Counted from the first letter of the stretch, positions 1-30,110 are shown. The stretch is 64,000 bases of DNA from Asterias rubens (GCF_902459465.1 NC_047063.1:248001-312000), one strand, 5' to 3'. Notes: generated from the sequence alone by a model not told the origin. Made by a program: numbers and translations.

Positions 1-1828
1 TTGGCCCTGAGCAAGTTCTTTCCCCTTTCTTTTCATTGTTGTTATTGGGGGACGGGCGAGGGTTTTATAGCCTATCTGCAACTGAGGAAATCTGCTGCAC
101 ACGTATTTAATCGGCTTTTCGAACCAATTTCAATGCCATGTTTCAGTATTAAATTTAGCTGTCAAGTGGGCAACATTTGTGTAACACTTACCTCTACAAA
201 TTCAATTTTGGAGTTTGGAATTTGTAAAGATTAAGACTGTAAAAAGTTAATGTTACCTACAATGAAAGCTACTGTCTAATCTGACCATTTATAAAAACAA
301 TCAACAAAAACAAACAATTTTCACCACAGACAAGGATTTTACGCTCTCAGATTTAGGTGCTCAACTAAAAAGCCCCCCCCCCACAAAGTCGACCCAGTTA
401 TTTTACATTACAGTTTGTGTACTTACTAACTGGCAGTGCACTGACTGCAACTTGACCCAGCAGTATATTATGAAACAACACACTGTACATTATGGAAGGC
501 ACTGAATCCCCTGTAGCGGTTTGGACATTCTTGAGTATGCTCAGAATAATTTTGAGTATTTTCAATTCCTGTAAATAAAACGTTAAGAGAATCTACGTAT
601 CTTGCACACTCTTCATGGAATACATGTTTACTTGTGTGCATAAAGGTATAGTTCAGAGTCTATTTCTACCTACAAACTATGTGCAATTAAACTCAACAAG
701 ATTTGAACCGCAACGATGGTTTAGTATTTAGTGTCATGATGCCCTTTTATATTTTCAAACATTACACCTGGATGCATGTGCAGTACTTCTAAGTGCATCC
801 TGTCAGTAATAAAACCTCAGAAACGTCCTTCCAGGAATTGAATGTTTTTTTAACTTCCCTTAACTTACTTCCTTCAATTGATAAATAACTAATTAATTCA
901 AAGGTACCCGTACTAGAGCGTAACTGTTTTAAAGCATTCATGATTAGGTGCCACACCAAATTTTGTTATAACCGTTTTCAAGCCATTAACGTCTAAGAAA
1001 CTCAGTTTGGACACCAATTTGTACAACTTACACAATATACTTTGTACAAGTAATCTAAATCGAAATCTCACTTCCTGGTTTAGGCATTTTGGGATCTAGG
1101 TACATGAAGCACCACCCCCAAACAAACATTTGATAAAATCAATTTCTATTCAGTTTCCTGTTGCATAGTACACATATGCACTGATAAACCACACCCAAAA
1201 TGCAATGGCACATAATCTAAAGAATAAACAAATCCACAGGGAAATTGCTCAAAAAAAAAAGTCTTTCCTACTATTCAGTTACTATTGCCAAGACTCTAAA
1301 GATCCAAACTAATATTGTATGTATGTGAACATTATGGAGCCTTAAACACTTCTTCTAACATTCGTTTGCAACACAGGCATTCCTACACAGTAGGCCAACT
1401 GCTACCAATGATGTACATATAACCGTTACATTTAAAATACAGTGCATACAAACAGTACAATATAGGCCTACGTGCGGTCTGCAGATTTGGTACAAGGATG
1501 AGAGCTCAGTTTATCAATCTGGTGACCTCAACGCTCCCAACACCAATCAAATCTGGTGACCTCAACGCTCCCAACACCAAATCAAATCTGACAATATTAA
1601 TAACCTGGATTACATCTAAAACATTCCAATCCAAGTCCCTGTCATTTGTCTGTTTTACCAAAGTTCCTCTCTGTTAGTTTCAGCTTAAATAAATGATGTC
1701 TCAAAAATGTCTCTTTATGGGTGTGTACAGTTTTCATTGATAACATGTCCAAAAACTGATTCCAATGGTCAAACTCATAAAGATAGTCCTAACTTAGGAC
1801 TAATCCTAAAAACTTAGGACACTCGTCC
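1..1828. other. No recognised coding sequence; presumed ALAS intron
   Basis: AT-rich DNA lies left of the hAT element. Reading both strands shows no exon that can be tied to a family. A tandem duplication of about 34 bp (core GGTGACCTCAACGCTCCCAA) occupies roughly 1515-1585. The stretch is most likely part of the second ALAS intron, because the ALAS coding exon at 3513 must continue leftwards. Confidence 0.4.
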
Positions 1829-3239
1829 CAGTGTTTTAGCTAGAATTTGAAAAGTGGGAGTGCAAAATGAAAAACAGGGAGTGCAATATTTTTAGAGTCC
1901 AAAATTTGTGTGCTAAGCACACAACACGAGCGCGCAGCGCGAAGTCCCTTACGGCTGGGAGCTCTGGGTACTTTAGAAGCTCTGTGGTGGTCTCTGATGC
2001 ATTTCTGACACCTATTTTTCCAGGTAGAAGTCAGTTACTTTTGTGTGATTTTTCCTTTTTTTTTTTTTTATAATAGGTTTAAGGGAAAATAAGGAATGTA
2101 AAGCTCAAACAATTTTGGGTTCGCCTGCGATTTTGTTACAATTCCGGTAAAAAGAAAGGGGGAAAAAATAATAGTAATAATATATTTTTTTTTTTTGACG
2201 ATCTTATCCCTTATTTCTGCCCTTGAAAATGCTTTTTTTTCTCACCAAAAACCATTTGTATAGGTTCTTGATTTGAAATTCGGTTGTGTAAAAAAAATTC
2301 TTTTGCAATTAAATGTTTGTGATTTTAACGATCCGTCGGCGACGCACATTTTAAAATATATATAGGCCTATATATTTGGCGAGAGCGATGTGTTTTTGTG
2401 AAAGAGGTTGTTATTCAGCATAGGGTATAACTGGAACGAGGTTGAGATTAGACTCCAACATAGAAATAGAACCAATGAAGAAAGCACGTCGTCCGGACGT
2501 ACAGTGTGTTCGCTGGTTCCCAATATATCTTTCGCTGGTTGTGAGGCAATAACAGGTACCAGTTTACCATGGCCTGCCGGCGATCTCAGATTCGTGCCGC
2601 GCCGCTCATTGGTTCGTGTGCAAACCTGCACGTACACAGTACACAGTACACATGGTGCAAACACGTGCATTGTTTTTTCAGTAGACTTTCAAAAGTCTCC
2701 ACACGTGTGCACCAGCAAGCGCATTACACGCAAACATTATTGAACCGTACCACTATAAACGAAGCAAGGAATGAGGCAAGTTTATACATCTGTCGCTGCT
2801 GCTGCATGCATGCGCGATGCCAGGAAGACAACAAGCCGTAAATTGGGCCAGCTGCTGGACGGCAATTTATTGTTCAGGTGCCGGTATTTCATGAACGACG
2901 TCTGGGGATCCGCGATAATAACAATTACAAAGGTAAACTTACATTGTCTGACTAGAGAAGAGGGATTAGAGAAATCCAAATGTATACCCCCAAAAACCTA
3001 CCCCCCGAATTTTATAGCAAATTCACATCGCACTCGGAGACCACAATTTTGAAAGGAAAAATACCGGAATTCCGGTTTAAACCGGAAGATTCTCATGCCT
3101 GATCTAGATTACACAAACGTATAATTAAATAGTGCACGGCTAGATTTACACCGCCAGGCCGTGCTTGAAAAAATAGGCCGTGATTTCACAAAACTGGATG
3201 TGCAAAACACGGGTGCACGGCTCGCTAGCTAAAACGCTG
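1829..3239. mobile_element. Non-autonomous hAT-type DNA transposon, 1411 bp
   Basis: The left end starts CAGTGTTTTAGCTAG. The right end read on the other strand starts CAGCGTTTTAGCTAG, so 14 of 15 bases match. Perfect 8-bp target duplications ACTCGTCC flank it at 1821-1828 and 3240-3247. An 8-bp TSD with TIRs starting CAG(T/C)G is diagnostic of the hAT superfamily. Open frames inside (for example 2408-2743) do not look like a hAT transposase, so it is probably a deletion derivative mobilised in trans. It is nested in an older palindromic repeat with TCCTAACTTAGGAC arms (about 1775-1820 and 3248-3285). Confidence 0.85.
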
Positions 3240-3512
3240 ACTCGTCCTAACTCAAGATACAACTAGTCTTAACTCTTAAATCCACCCTTGAAGTCATTTC
3301 CCAGTAAAATTCCTTGTAAATATAGTTTTTTACATTTCAACACAGAAAACAAACACCTTAATTCACCCTTCAATCTTAACTCACAATAATCATAAAATTA
3401 CTTTAGCAAGGATCAATACATTTGGAACACCTTCCTATCGAACATCATAACCAGGTTCAAAATTCATAAAGCTGACCAGCAGAAAATACAAATGAAGAAA
3501 TGTCAATCTGAC

Positions 3513-3741
3513 CTTTTTCTGGCTCTGCATGCTCTTGCTGGTTGATTTCTTCCTCCTCTTGTTTCTTGGATGCATGGCGAGCCAAGATTTGACTCATCAC
3601 AGGACAATTCTCACTGTAGGTAAACAGCGAAGTGCTTGCTTTCTTGGCAAAGCCTTTAGGTAGGCGGGAGAGAAAGGGGCACTTCAGAAGGGCGATGTGC
3701 GCCATGATCTTCTTCGTTTAAAACAAGGAGATCAAATATTT
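3513..3741 (-). CDS. ALAS: 5-aminolevulinate synthase, first coding exon (partial gene)
   Basis: This exon encodes the mitochondrial presequence of ALAS, the pyridoxal-phosphate enzyme that condenses glycine and succinyl-CoA in the first step of heme synthesis. Coding runs from ATG 3705-3703 to 3513 and gives 64 residues plus one base. The donor is GTCAGA at 3512. The acceptor CAG lies just upstream, so 3741-3706 is 5' UTR. Residues 8-16 (KCPFLSRLP) and 33-37 (NCPVM) match the vertebrate ALAS1 leader, including both Cys-Pro heme-regulatory motifs (C9-P10, C34-P35). In vertebrates heme binding at these motifs blocks mitochondrial import. A Lys/Gln/Glu-rich stretch follows at residues 47-64. 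The catalytic domain is not in the window: no exon was recognised in 1-3512 on the minus strand, so it should lie beyond the left edge. The family call is strong; the UTR boundary is inferred from splice consensus. Confidence 0.88.
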
Positions 3742-5447
3742 CTGCACAAGAAAACAGCAACAACAACAAAATAAGTGGTAAAGAAATTTAAATTTCAAGG
3801 ACAAGAAAATGTTTCAGAAAAAGGACCCGTTTGACTTAACAAGATATTTAATCATCCATATTGTTTAAAAGAATAAAACTGCACCTGGGATCATGAATAA
3901 CTAATTTTGATTTTACCACACATAGTGTATCTATTTGGGTAATTAACAAAACTTGTTTTAATTATAAATAATTTATGACTAGCTTTAAAAAGATTACTTG
4001 AAAATCGAATGGATTTACAAAGATTATGACATGCACATTTTGGTTTTGTTTATACCCGCACAACTATTTGTAAAAACTTTTCTTTGGATGGCAAATATTA
4101 CACTATAAAATTAACTTCTTGCCCTTTTCTTCAAAGACCATTATTTTGTAGGATTATTAAGGAACATTATGCCCAGCATCTTTGCCCAGTCATTTTACCT
4201 TGAACGTGTTTTCTATCTTTGCTATGAATGATATTCTACCATTGGTGAAGCATTTTGCTATATTTAAACAAGTGAAATCGTTCACCCATTGTAAATGTAA
4301 CAGACTTAAAAGTTATTTTAAAAGTTATTTCATTTTTAAATAACCATACATGTAGTGTAAAGCACTGCTAGTGTTGGAAATTAACCTGAAACTCACATTA
4401 TTGTTGTACATTTATGACTCTGACAGAACATATACTGTATTAAATAGATTGGATAACAACAAAGACAAATACATGCCATGTTCTGTATAGGGTACCACAG
4501 TAAACTGGAAGCAAACTCCAATCCAAAAGTGAACATTAAAGTACCTTGTACTTTCATTGCACTTCACCAAGTATATTGTAATTCATCACTATTCAATATA
4601 TCTCATACAACTCCCTACATCATGGACCCATACCATAGTTATAGGCCTACCAGTAAATAAAAAACAATCAACAAACTCTTAAATATGCTAATTACTCATA
4701 AACACTTCTACAAAATTGTCTACATCATCCTACATTGACAGAATATTGTACCAGAATCAACCCCACACAACATTCAGATCATAAGGGGCCTTGTATTGGT
4801 ATGTAAACAATTCTGTTGTTGGTTCAATGAATAAGCAAGTATTGGTTTGCAGCGCCCAGCTATTGTACCCAGTACTAATGTCAAACGCCCTGTGAGGCTT
4901 GAACAACCCTATCAATGGGCGAAGCGCTGATCAAATAGAAACCCAAGTGAGGTGAAGACTAGTAAGGTCACTTCTTTCCCTGGTAACCTTGTCAACTGGT
5001 ATCCTGCTATTGTAATGACAGCAATGTGAAGGTCATTTATCGGCAATGAATCAGGGAAAAGAATGGGTGGAATATTGAAGAATCTTTAGATTGAAAAACG
5101 ATGAGATTTTTTTAAAGTGTATTTCTAGTTATTTTGTACTTCTACAATCAAACATCAAATGTAACAATGTCTGGAAGAGAATTAAAAATACAACTTGGAA
5201 AGTGGTCCAGTGCATAGCATACTTTACAAGTATGTTGGTAAAGGATGAAACCACAGAAATAGCGTCAAATTGCACGTAGAATTTTTATTCCCTGACAGCA
5301 AACTGGGAGTGAGAAAACAGACCTTTCATTTAAATAGAACATGTAGGTTAAAGTATTTCGACCATAATTAATTTGACCATAATTTGACAATAATTACATG
5401 TTGTATTGAAGTTGAAGTCTCTGCAAATACAGTGTTAAACCTCTTAC
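3742..5447. other. ALAS first intron, left part; no gene seen
   Basis: AT-rich sequence between the ALAS start-codon exon and the 5448-6177 inverted-repeat element. No exon or structured repeat was recognised. Confidence 0.4.
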
Positions 5448-6177
5448 GCCCTTTTCACACGAGAGCCGAAGACCAACGTCCCTTGTTGTGGGCGCCAGTT
5501 GTCTGTCACAAAGGTTGTTTGCGATTTCACGACCAACATTCACATGACCACGCACATTGCAATCTTGACGTCCCTTGTTTATGTGAGATCACGTGTTTTG
5601 CAACATGAATCCGTTTGGATGTCAAGGGAATTGACAATATGATAACAAATAAACGATTTCTCATCGTCCCAACTCCAAAGATGAATGTATCCGAAAGCAG
5701 ATTGTTTGAAATTGCAAGCGGAAAAGCCAGATTCAAGGCTTTCTTGATCGGAAGCTTCTTGGTTAAAGAAACAAACTTTGAGAAAGGCAATAACATAAAC
5801 TTATTTTCAAATTGTGCCACCGACACCATTTTGTTGGATACCTGAAATATACAAATTTTCTCCATCAGGTAATGACGTGTGCTGCTTAAAAGTTTGTGTT
5901 CAAAGAAATGCAACTCCATGGTTTGTGCATGCATGATCGTTGTGCGATTACCGAGGACCTTTGTAATCTACTGTGTGTCATTTCACACGAGTGACTCGAC
6001 TATTCTAAACAGGGGACGATTTTTTGGAGGAGGTCTTGATCCCGGTTGTTTATTACGCGGGTCTGTGGTGATTTCATCGCACAGATTCATTTCACACGAC
6101 GCAAATTTGTGATTATTTAACGGGAATGTGATTTCGCTCCCATTGACCATGGTTTAGAAAGCTTGTGTGAAACGGGC
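5448..6177. mobile_element. Inverted-repeat transposon with GCCC(T/G)TTTCACAC ends, about 730 bp
   Basis: The left end is GCCCTTTTCACACGA and the right end read in reverse is GCCCGTTTCACACAA. Internal copies of TTTCACACGA occur near 5980 and 6090. No clear target-site duplication was found, so the boundaries are approximate. The 135-codon minus-strand frame at 5527-5934 matches no transposase that I recognise. Confidence 0.55.
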
Positions 6178-7355
6178 TTTTGAAATAAATGAGTACTTTT
6201 AGGGCCTAAATAATTATCAGTAATGGTGTAGGCTAGTGTCAAAATTTGCCTGACTAGTGACATCTCCCACGGATTGCCTCGTGCCTTACCCGCCTGTCTA
6301 CAATCCGCAGAAGGAGCTTGGCAAAGGCTAGCAACCAAATTTACATGTAGAAACTACAAGTAGAAGTATAGAAATGGTCCCCTTTTCTCACTTACTACAT
6401 GACATGGGGATTTACCAGGCAGAGGCCAAACTGTGACTCAAACTCAAACCATTCGGTGGTTTAAAAAAGGGCTAGGGGCCTACCTTTAAAAAATATCAAG
6501 TTTTACAAATCCCACTACCGCACCATCCAGTGCCATAGTTGCAATACGTAACCGGGACCATCCTCCCGATGGCCGCCAGGGAGGAGGGTTACGTTTTCGC
6601 AACTCCCAGTGCCATACATTGTAGAATGTAGTTGGGATAACGTCGCAATCCTCCACCTGACGGCAAAGCCGCCGTCATGGAGGGTTATGTTAACTATCGG
6701 AACTACCATACCAGTGCCAGTATTCAGTAACCAGAACGCAAAATTCAGTTCAAGTAATGAAAGTGTATTTATAACTATAGTATAAAAAATAAGAATTTAT
6801 AAACTGATGAAACTTGATACATGTGTAGGTAAAGGTAGGTACCGTAAAGTGTGCACTACCATTCCTCCTCCATGGTATTAGTAGGCCTATTACTATTATC
6901 AAATCAATATTTATATATGTTTGTTTTTTGAGTATGTTCTTGCTGTATTTTTATCCGAATAAATTCAATCAATCAATCAATCAATCAATATTATGTAATT
7001 ACAAATACAAGTGGATACTAACTCAACTGGATCATGGATATAAAATGGGATGTCAAAATAAACTGCATTAAAACTCACTGACTGAACTGTGAACACTGAA
7101 TAGACTAGAAATACAACTATTTATACATCCATGATACAAAACCAGCAACCCTCAAATTCAGCAACTTGATATAAATTGCAAGTCATGGCAGGGCAAGTGA
7201 GTGAGGAAGTAAAGAGTTCGGGTTTCCTGGACATGTGTTTTGTAATTATTTAACATGTTCAATGAATATCATTTATTGTATCAGAATGAATGACTAGCAA
7301 TTTCTCGAGTAAAAATACCGGTCTGAATTTACTACACATTTTTGTCAATACTCAC
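6178..7355. other. ALAS first intron, right part
   Basis: Apart from the hairpin pair at 6535-6707 and a short (CAAT)n run near 6965-6990, this stretch shows no gene or element that I recognise. Confidence 0.35.
6535..6707. repeat. Pair of fold-back hairpins separated by CCAGTGCCATA
   Basis: Hairpin 1 (about 6538-6603) pairs a GTTGCAATACGTAACC arm with GGTTACGTTTTCGCAAC. Hairpin 2 (about 6629-6707) pairs TAGTTGGGATAAC...CTCCA..TGACGGC with GCCGCCGTCATGGAGGGTTAT...AACTA. CCAGTGCCA recurs at about 6528, 6606 and 6711, before, between and after the stems. Confidence 0.55.
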
Positions 7356-7600
7356 CAGACACCAGCAAGAACTTCAAACACAGTTAAGGTTGAATCTACT
7401 TTTGACAGATTTCAGATAAAAACTATTCGTGTCCTTCACTGAGAACGACGAAAACGGAGGATTTTCGTGGGTTACTTTGGCATTCCGTCGGGAAAATGCA
7501 CCCAGTTCAGTTACATATACACCAGCCAACCATCTGATAGCAAATTGCATCAATGCGCATGCGTACGTTTTTATAGAGAGGGGGGGCCGGGGGGGAGTTG
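7356..7600 (-). promoter_or_regulatory. ALAS: Candidate noncoding first exon and core promoter of the ALAS gene
   Basis: On the minus strand a very good donor (GTCTG/GTGAGTATT) ends a putative exon at 7356. It would splice to the acceptor before the ALAS start exon at 3741, across a 3.6 kb intron. Just upstream the DNA is CpG-rich and contains TGCGCATGCGT (about 7554-7564), close to the NRF-1 consensus, and two long G runs (about 7573-7592). Mammalian ALAS1 is a known NRF-1 target. The exon 5' end is not determinable from sequence, so 7600 is a rough limit. No TATA box was seen. Confidence 0.5.
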
Positions 7601-7904
7601 GTTGATGTCCGGTTGTTATTGCGCGTGCGCGTGTTGTTGTACGTGACATAATGTTCAACAAGCCATTAGAATAACGTTGTACGGTGTACCCCCGCGAGAT
7701 TTTCGTAGTAGTGTGACGTAAATGTTTAGAACACGCCCACTTCCTTCAGGTGCATGTTTATAAATTATTGGCCCGCATGATAGGGCAACTAGCAAAGTAA
7801 TCTCATTTATGTAGTAAGCTAAAGCTAACCAATACACCGCCGTTACTTTTGAACGTTATATTTACATGTTCATGAATCACAAGCCATTGTCGCGTGTATT
7901 TTAC

Positions 7905-8020
7905 TATCAACCAATCACAAGTCCTTGTCAGTTATCAAAACAAGTTGAAAAATAACAAGTTCATTCGACCATTGTCTTTTTTGTCGCCGAGTGTTTCTAT
8001 CAACCAATCACAAACCCCAG
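7905..8020 (+). promoter_or_regulatory. Paired CCAAT boxes (NF-Y-like)
   Basis: Two copies of ATCAACCAATCACAA occur about 95 bp apart, near 7907 and 8000, in a CpG-containing stretch. Each matches the NF-Y core CCAATCA. They lie a few hundred bases 5' of the candidate ALAS first exon and may serve it. The ABCC promoters are about 3 kb away in the other direction. Confidence 0.4.
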
Positions 8021-8140
8021 TCGCGCGTCTCAGACACCTGTTTTCATTCCGCAATACGCGCACTTCTCCTCACGACCCACATTTTCGATCTTGTATGCGA
8101 GAACCTCACAATAGTTTTGTAAGAAAATGTGTTCATAATT

Positions 8141-8742
8141 TTGTCAATATTACGTTTTTCATCTGTCTTTAGCTTCTTTAGGGGGCCACTTTGTGATTCG
8201 TGGCTCCCGGGGATGGTTGAATGTTATCAGTTTCTATACTGGTTTATTCGAAATTTAGCAAGGTGGTATTTGGACGACGTAGTTGAAGTCATGGTGTGCA
8301 AGTAGTTTGCAGAAATCGGGCGTGAAGTAAACGTTTCAGAATAATTATTTGCTATATGCAAATCTTTAGTAACTACAATTTTCAAATTTAAATAACGTCA
8401 CACTTAAATTCTGCATAAAGTGAATAATTATTTTAAAACGTTTACTTCACGTCCGTTTTCTTACTTGCGCCCCATGACTTCAACTACATACCAAAACTAC
8501 CCCCTTGCAAAATTTTGCTATATGAATCAAATATTTTACAAGACCAATAACACTGTACTACAAATACTGCATATAAAATGTGTGTAAACAAGCCAGAAGC
8601 CAGAATGGCTTATTCGAACGAATACACCAACTTAGAAACCGATGGGATACAACCATCCCCGGGGGCCATGAAGAACAAAGTGGCTCCCTGAAGAAGCTAA
8701 AGTCAGGTGAAAACGTTAAATTAAAGCTAATTGACAAGCTAA
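8141..8742. mobile_element. Long imperfect palindrome (MITE-like), about 600 bp
   Basis: The arms pair over several hundred bases. CTTTAGCTTCTTTAGGGGGCC at 8167 pairs with the reverse of GGCTCCCTGAAGAAGCTAAAG ending at 8702. Pairing extends outward through ACGTTTTTCA/TGAAAACGT, and inward through GACTTCAACTAC and AAACGTTTACTTCACG. No coding frame was seen. The limits are approximate because the outermost pairing decays. Confidence 0.65.
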
Positions 8743-8989
8743 TGAATATTTAATGTCCCGTCTGAAGCACCTACGGCGCTCAAACTCTGATTTCGCCCTG
8801 AAACGAAATATTACACTGTGAAAAAAACAGCCGTATGAGGGCGCTATGTACGTTTAACGGTTACGATTTACACACTCGTCGTGGAACTAACCATGGAGGA
8901 AGAAAATAGAATTTGAACTAACACAACAAACAGAATCCACGCCGCATGCACGATTCGATTTTGGCGGCTATGGGCCAATTAGTTTTATG

Positions 8990-9565
8990 GAGAATTAGAT
9001 TACAACTTACTACACTTACCCTATTTCTGAGTCTGGTCGGAAATAGGTCTCATGATTTGGCGGCGCTGGTGGTCAGCTTTGACTTCATTCAACGATTTTA
9101 GTTCTCACAATTGCATACTATTTATATTAATTATTAAGAGACATTACTTTTTGTCCTCCAGCTGAAAGATTGCTGTCTAAGGAGTAAGGAATACCAATTC
9201 AGTTTCCAGTCAGCCTTTGGACAACCATCCATACGCTATGCCCTAATAAATACTACGACTATAAGTATAGAGAGATACAACCTGTTTGTACCAAGAGCTG
9301 GAGAAGAGTGAGGGTGACTTGTTGTCTGCATTTGTTTTTATATGGCTATGTACAGTAAGCAATAGGATTAGGATCTGCTCTATAGCCGTACATAAAGAAC
9401 TTACTATAGGCCTTTATACTACACTGGGGGTTTTGGAGTTCATTGTTCACCATTTACAGCTGACATTCCCAAGATGGTCACATACAATAGGGGAATGGTA
9501 AAAGTCTCTGAGTGCAAGCACTAAAAGCTAACACATGCTTGGCAGCTGTTAATGGAACTCACTAC
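8990..9565. repeat. Dispersed repeat R1, copy 1
   Basis: Two blocks recur in intron 16 of gene B. Block 1 is about 8990-9120 (matches 43180-43300). Block 2 is 9251 to about 9565 (matches 44239-44550). Block 2 is almost base-identical for its first 250 bp, including a chance 71-codon frame. The material between the blocks differs at the two sites. The family is not recognised. A short minus-strand frame at 9549-9713 (54 codons, ATG at 9713) overlaps the right edge and has no known match. Confidence 0.65.
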
Positions 9566-9924
9566 AGTTTATTATTAAGAATATAACTCTTGCTTTCGCA
9601 AAAAATAATAATGTGGATATAAAATAAGAAACTTTTGGTAGCATTTCAATCAGAGCATCTTTTGCTGCGCTGAGGATCTTGGTCATCCGTGGTAATTCTT
9701 GTAGAGTCTTCATTTTGCAAGTTGTTTATGGGACCTCTGTTATAGGCTTATTAAGTACAACGACTGATCGAACATCACACAAATTGACACATAATAAACT
9801 GCTCTACGTTTCCTATGAAAGATTCCTGTTAAAGATGGTATATATACACTAGACGAGATCAGACCAAATGCCCACTATTATTGCACTCACACAAAAACTA
9901 ATAAATACAACTGTTCCACATCCC

Positions 9925-10378
9925 AACTTGGTAATCGTCAACTTGAGCGTTAATTGAGTTGGGATTTCCCATACAGCCCAACATGATGATCACATAAAGT
10001 GATCGTTCACGAGGCGTTAATTGCTGTACTTTATAACTGCTATAGCTGCAAGTGCAGCAGTAGGAGGAAAATGACGCTTCTACGAGCTGATGGATGCATG
10101 GTCAACCCCTAATTGTTAATCTGTTTTTGAAGTGAAGGTCAAAGGCTAATAATTTTCAAATGTTTGTTAACAGTAAATCACGGGATATAAACGAGAGGCG
10201 CAGTGTGTTCTACTAGACTTCGATCTGGGGGGCATGGTTGATATGCCTTATAGCTTCATGCAAAACGTTGGACTCTCATTTGTGAAGATAGCGATTTTCT
10301 TGATGTTCAGTCGCGATGGATCCTGAATGGGAGTAGTTCTGTGGGATAAATTCCTCATATACTCATATTCCTAATCAA
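9925..10378 (+). pseudogene. Relic promoter plus dead exon 1 of an ABCC8/9-like gene
   Basis: This is a degenerate copy of the promoter and first exon of the two ABCC genes. It keeps the DR1-like AGGTCAAAGGCTA (10136-10148), the TATA motif (10186-10191), the GGCGCAGTGTGTTCTACTAG start region and the upstream ATG. The exon copy starts with ATG at 10316 (MDPEWE) but hits TAG at 10334-10336, where the genes read TGG. Homology stops after about 50 exon bases. A one-base loss in the leader also puts its uORF out of register. It is immediately followed by the intact promoter of gene A. Confidence 0.85.
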
Positions 10379-11010
10379 CTAACTGCCATGGTTCATTACC
10401 TTATATAAGACATACTTAATAAACCTCCTAACTTTCCATTATATTTTTTCTTACGTGTTTCATATCTAACACAATAAAACCAAACGTTTATCAATAATTC
10501 AGAGCTTTGTTTTGTCTTTACGCAGAAGTTTTATAAGTGACCTTGAAGTTCAGTCGTGATTGATACTGAATGTTAAAGTTGGTACCAAGGGATTTCTCAT
10601 AGAGCCCAACATGATCACAGCGTGATCGTTCATGCCTGGATTACTGTACTTTATAGCTGCAAGTACAGCATGAAGAAAATCATGCTTCTATGCGCTCACA
10701 CAAAGTTGGAGCGGAACACAATCACGTGTTTACTTGCCATCGAACAGATGGCCTTTCAAAGCAAATATTACCACATGTAAACATTGTACTATGGTCAACC
10801 CCTAAAAATTGTTAATCTGTTTTTGAAGTGAAGGTCAAAGGCTAATAATTTTCAAATGTTTGTTAACAGTAAATCACGGGATATAAGCGAGAGGCGCAGT
10901 GTGTTCTACTAGACTTCGATCTGGGGGGCATGGTTGATATGCTTTATAGCTTCATGCAAAACGTTGGACTCTCATTTTGTGAATGTAGCGATTCCTGAAG
11001 TTCAGTCGTG
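10379..11010 (+). promoter_or_regulatory. Promoter and 5' leader of gene A (copy P2)
   Basis: The block is homologous along its whole length to 32617-33241 before gene B. Features in order are a DR1-like AGGTCAAAGGCTA (10832-10844), a forkhead/HNF1-like TGTTTGTTAACAG (about 10858-10870), and a TATA-like element TATAAG (10882-10887). The expected start region GTTCTACTAGACTTCG lies about 30 bases downstream. That gives a 5' UTR near 100 nt containing a uORF. Conservation across three copies supports function; transcription-factor assignments are by consensus only. Confidence 0.65.
10930..10998 (+). CDS. Upstream ORF of gene A (22 codons)
   Basis: The ATG at 10930 opens a 22-residue frame starting MVDMLYSFMQ and ending SDS, with TGA at 10996-10998, 12 nt before the main ATG at 11011. 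It contains two further in-frame ATGs (residues 4 and 9). The start and first 20 residues are conserved in front of gene B. A uORF this close to the start would be expected to reduce main-ORF initiation. Translation is inferred. Confidence 0.5.
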   Translation: MVDMLYSFMQNVGLSFCECSDS

Positions 11011-29597
<18,587 letters not shown>

Positions 29598-30110
29598 TCA
29601 CACCCTACGAACAATTGAAACCTAAATGCACCCCTATATAGAATGTCAATACGCATGCGCGTTGGATTCCATTGGACCTTTATTCTTTGACGTCATTGAG
29701 CAACCATGTAAACAGACTTGTACGCACGGCGCACATGGTTGGCTACCAGTGACTGCAGTCACAGCAACTGACGATACCACAACTGATATAATATTGACAG
29801 CATAAGCACAAAGCAACAAAAAACAAATTGCAACCCACCCTCTCCAGGACAGCAGCGATGCTTTTTATGATAGTAAATCAATTCAAGACTCAAGATTGAC
29901 CAATGAGCAACCTCCTTTGACCTATAGACGAGGAAGCATGACTAAAAAGACGCGCACTCTCAATTATGAGCAACAAAATTAGTACACGTTATTACCAAAG
30001 TGAACCACACATCAAATACAATTGGACCTTTGGCTCAAAAAGATGTTTCAGTTTGTCAATTACAATTTAAAAAAAGAAGTTATTCGCACTATCGTTTGAT
30101 TTCGGTGCTA
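29598..30110 (+). other. Presumed 3' UTR of gene A
   Basis: Sequence after the stop has no AATAAA in its first 500 bases, so the polyadenylation site is not assigned. No other coding signal was seen. Confidence 0.35.

Noticed and set aside
2408..2841. Overlapping frames inside the hAT element
   Set aside because: No resemblance to hAT transposase motifs; overlapping frames on both strands suggest chance.
5527..5934. 135-codon minus-strand frame
   Set aside because: Lies inside the 5448-6177 inverted-repeat element and matches no known transposase; probably chance.
9549..9713. 54-codon minus-strand frame beginning MKTLQELPRMTKIL
   Set aside because: Amphipathic-looking, but short, unmatched and without promoter or splice evidence.
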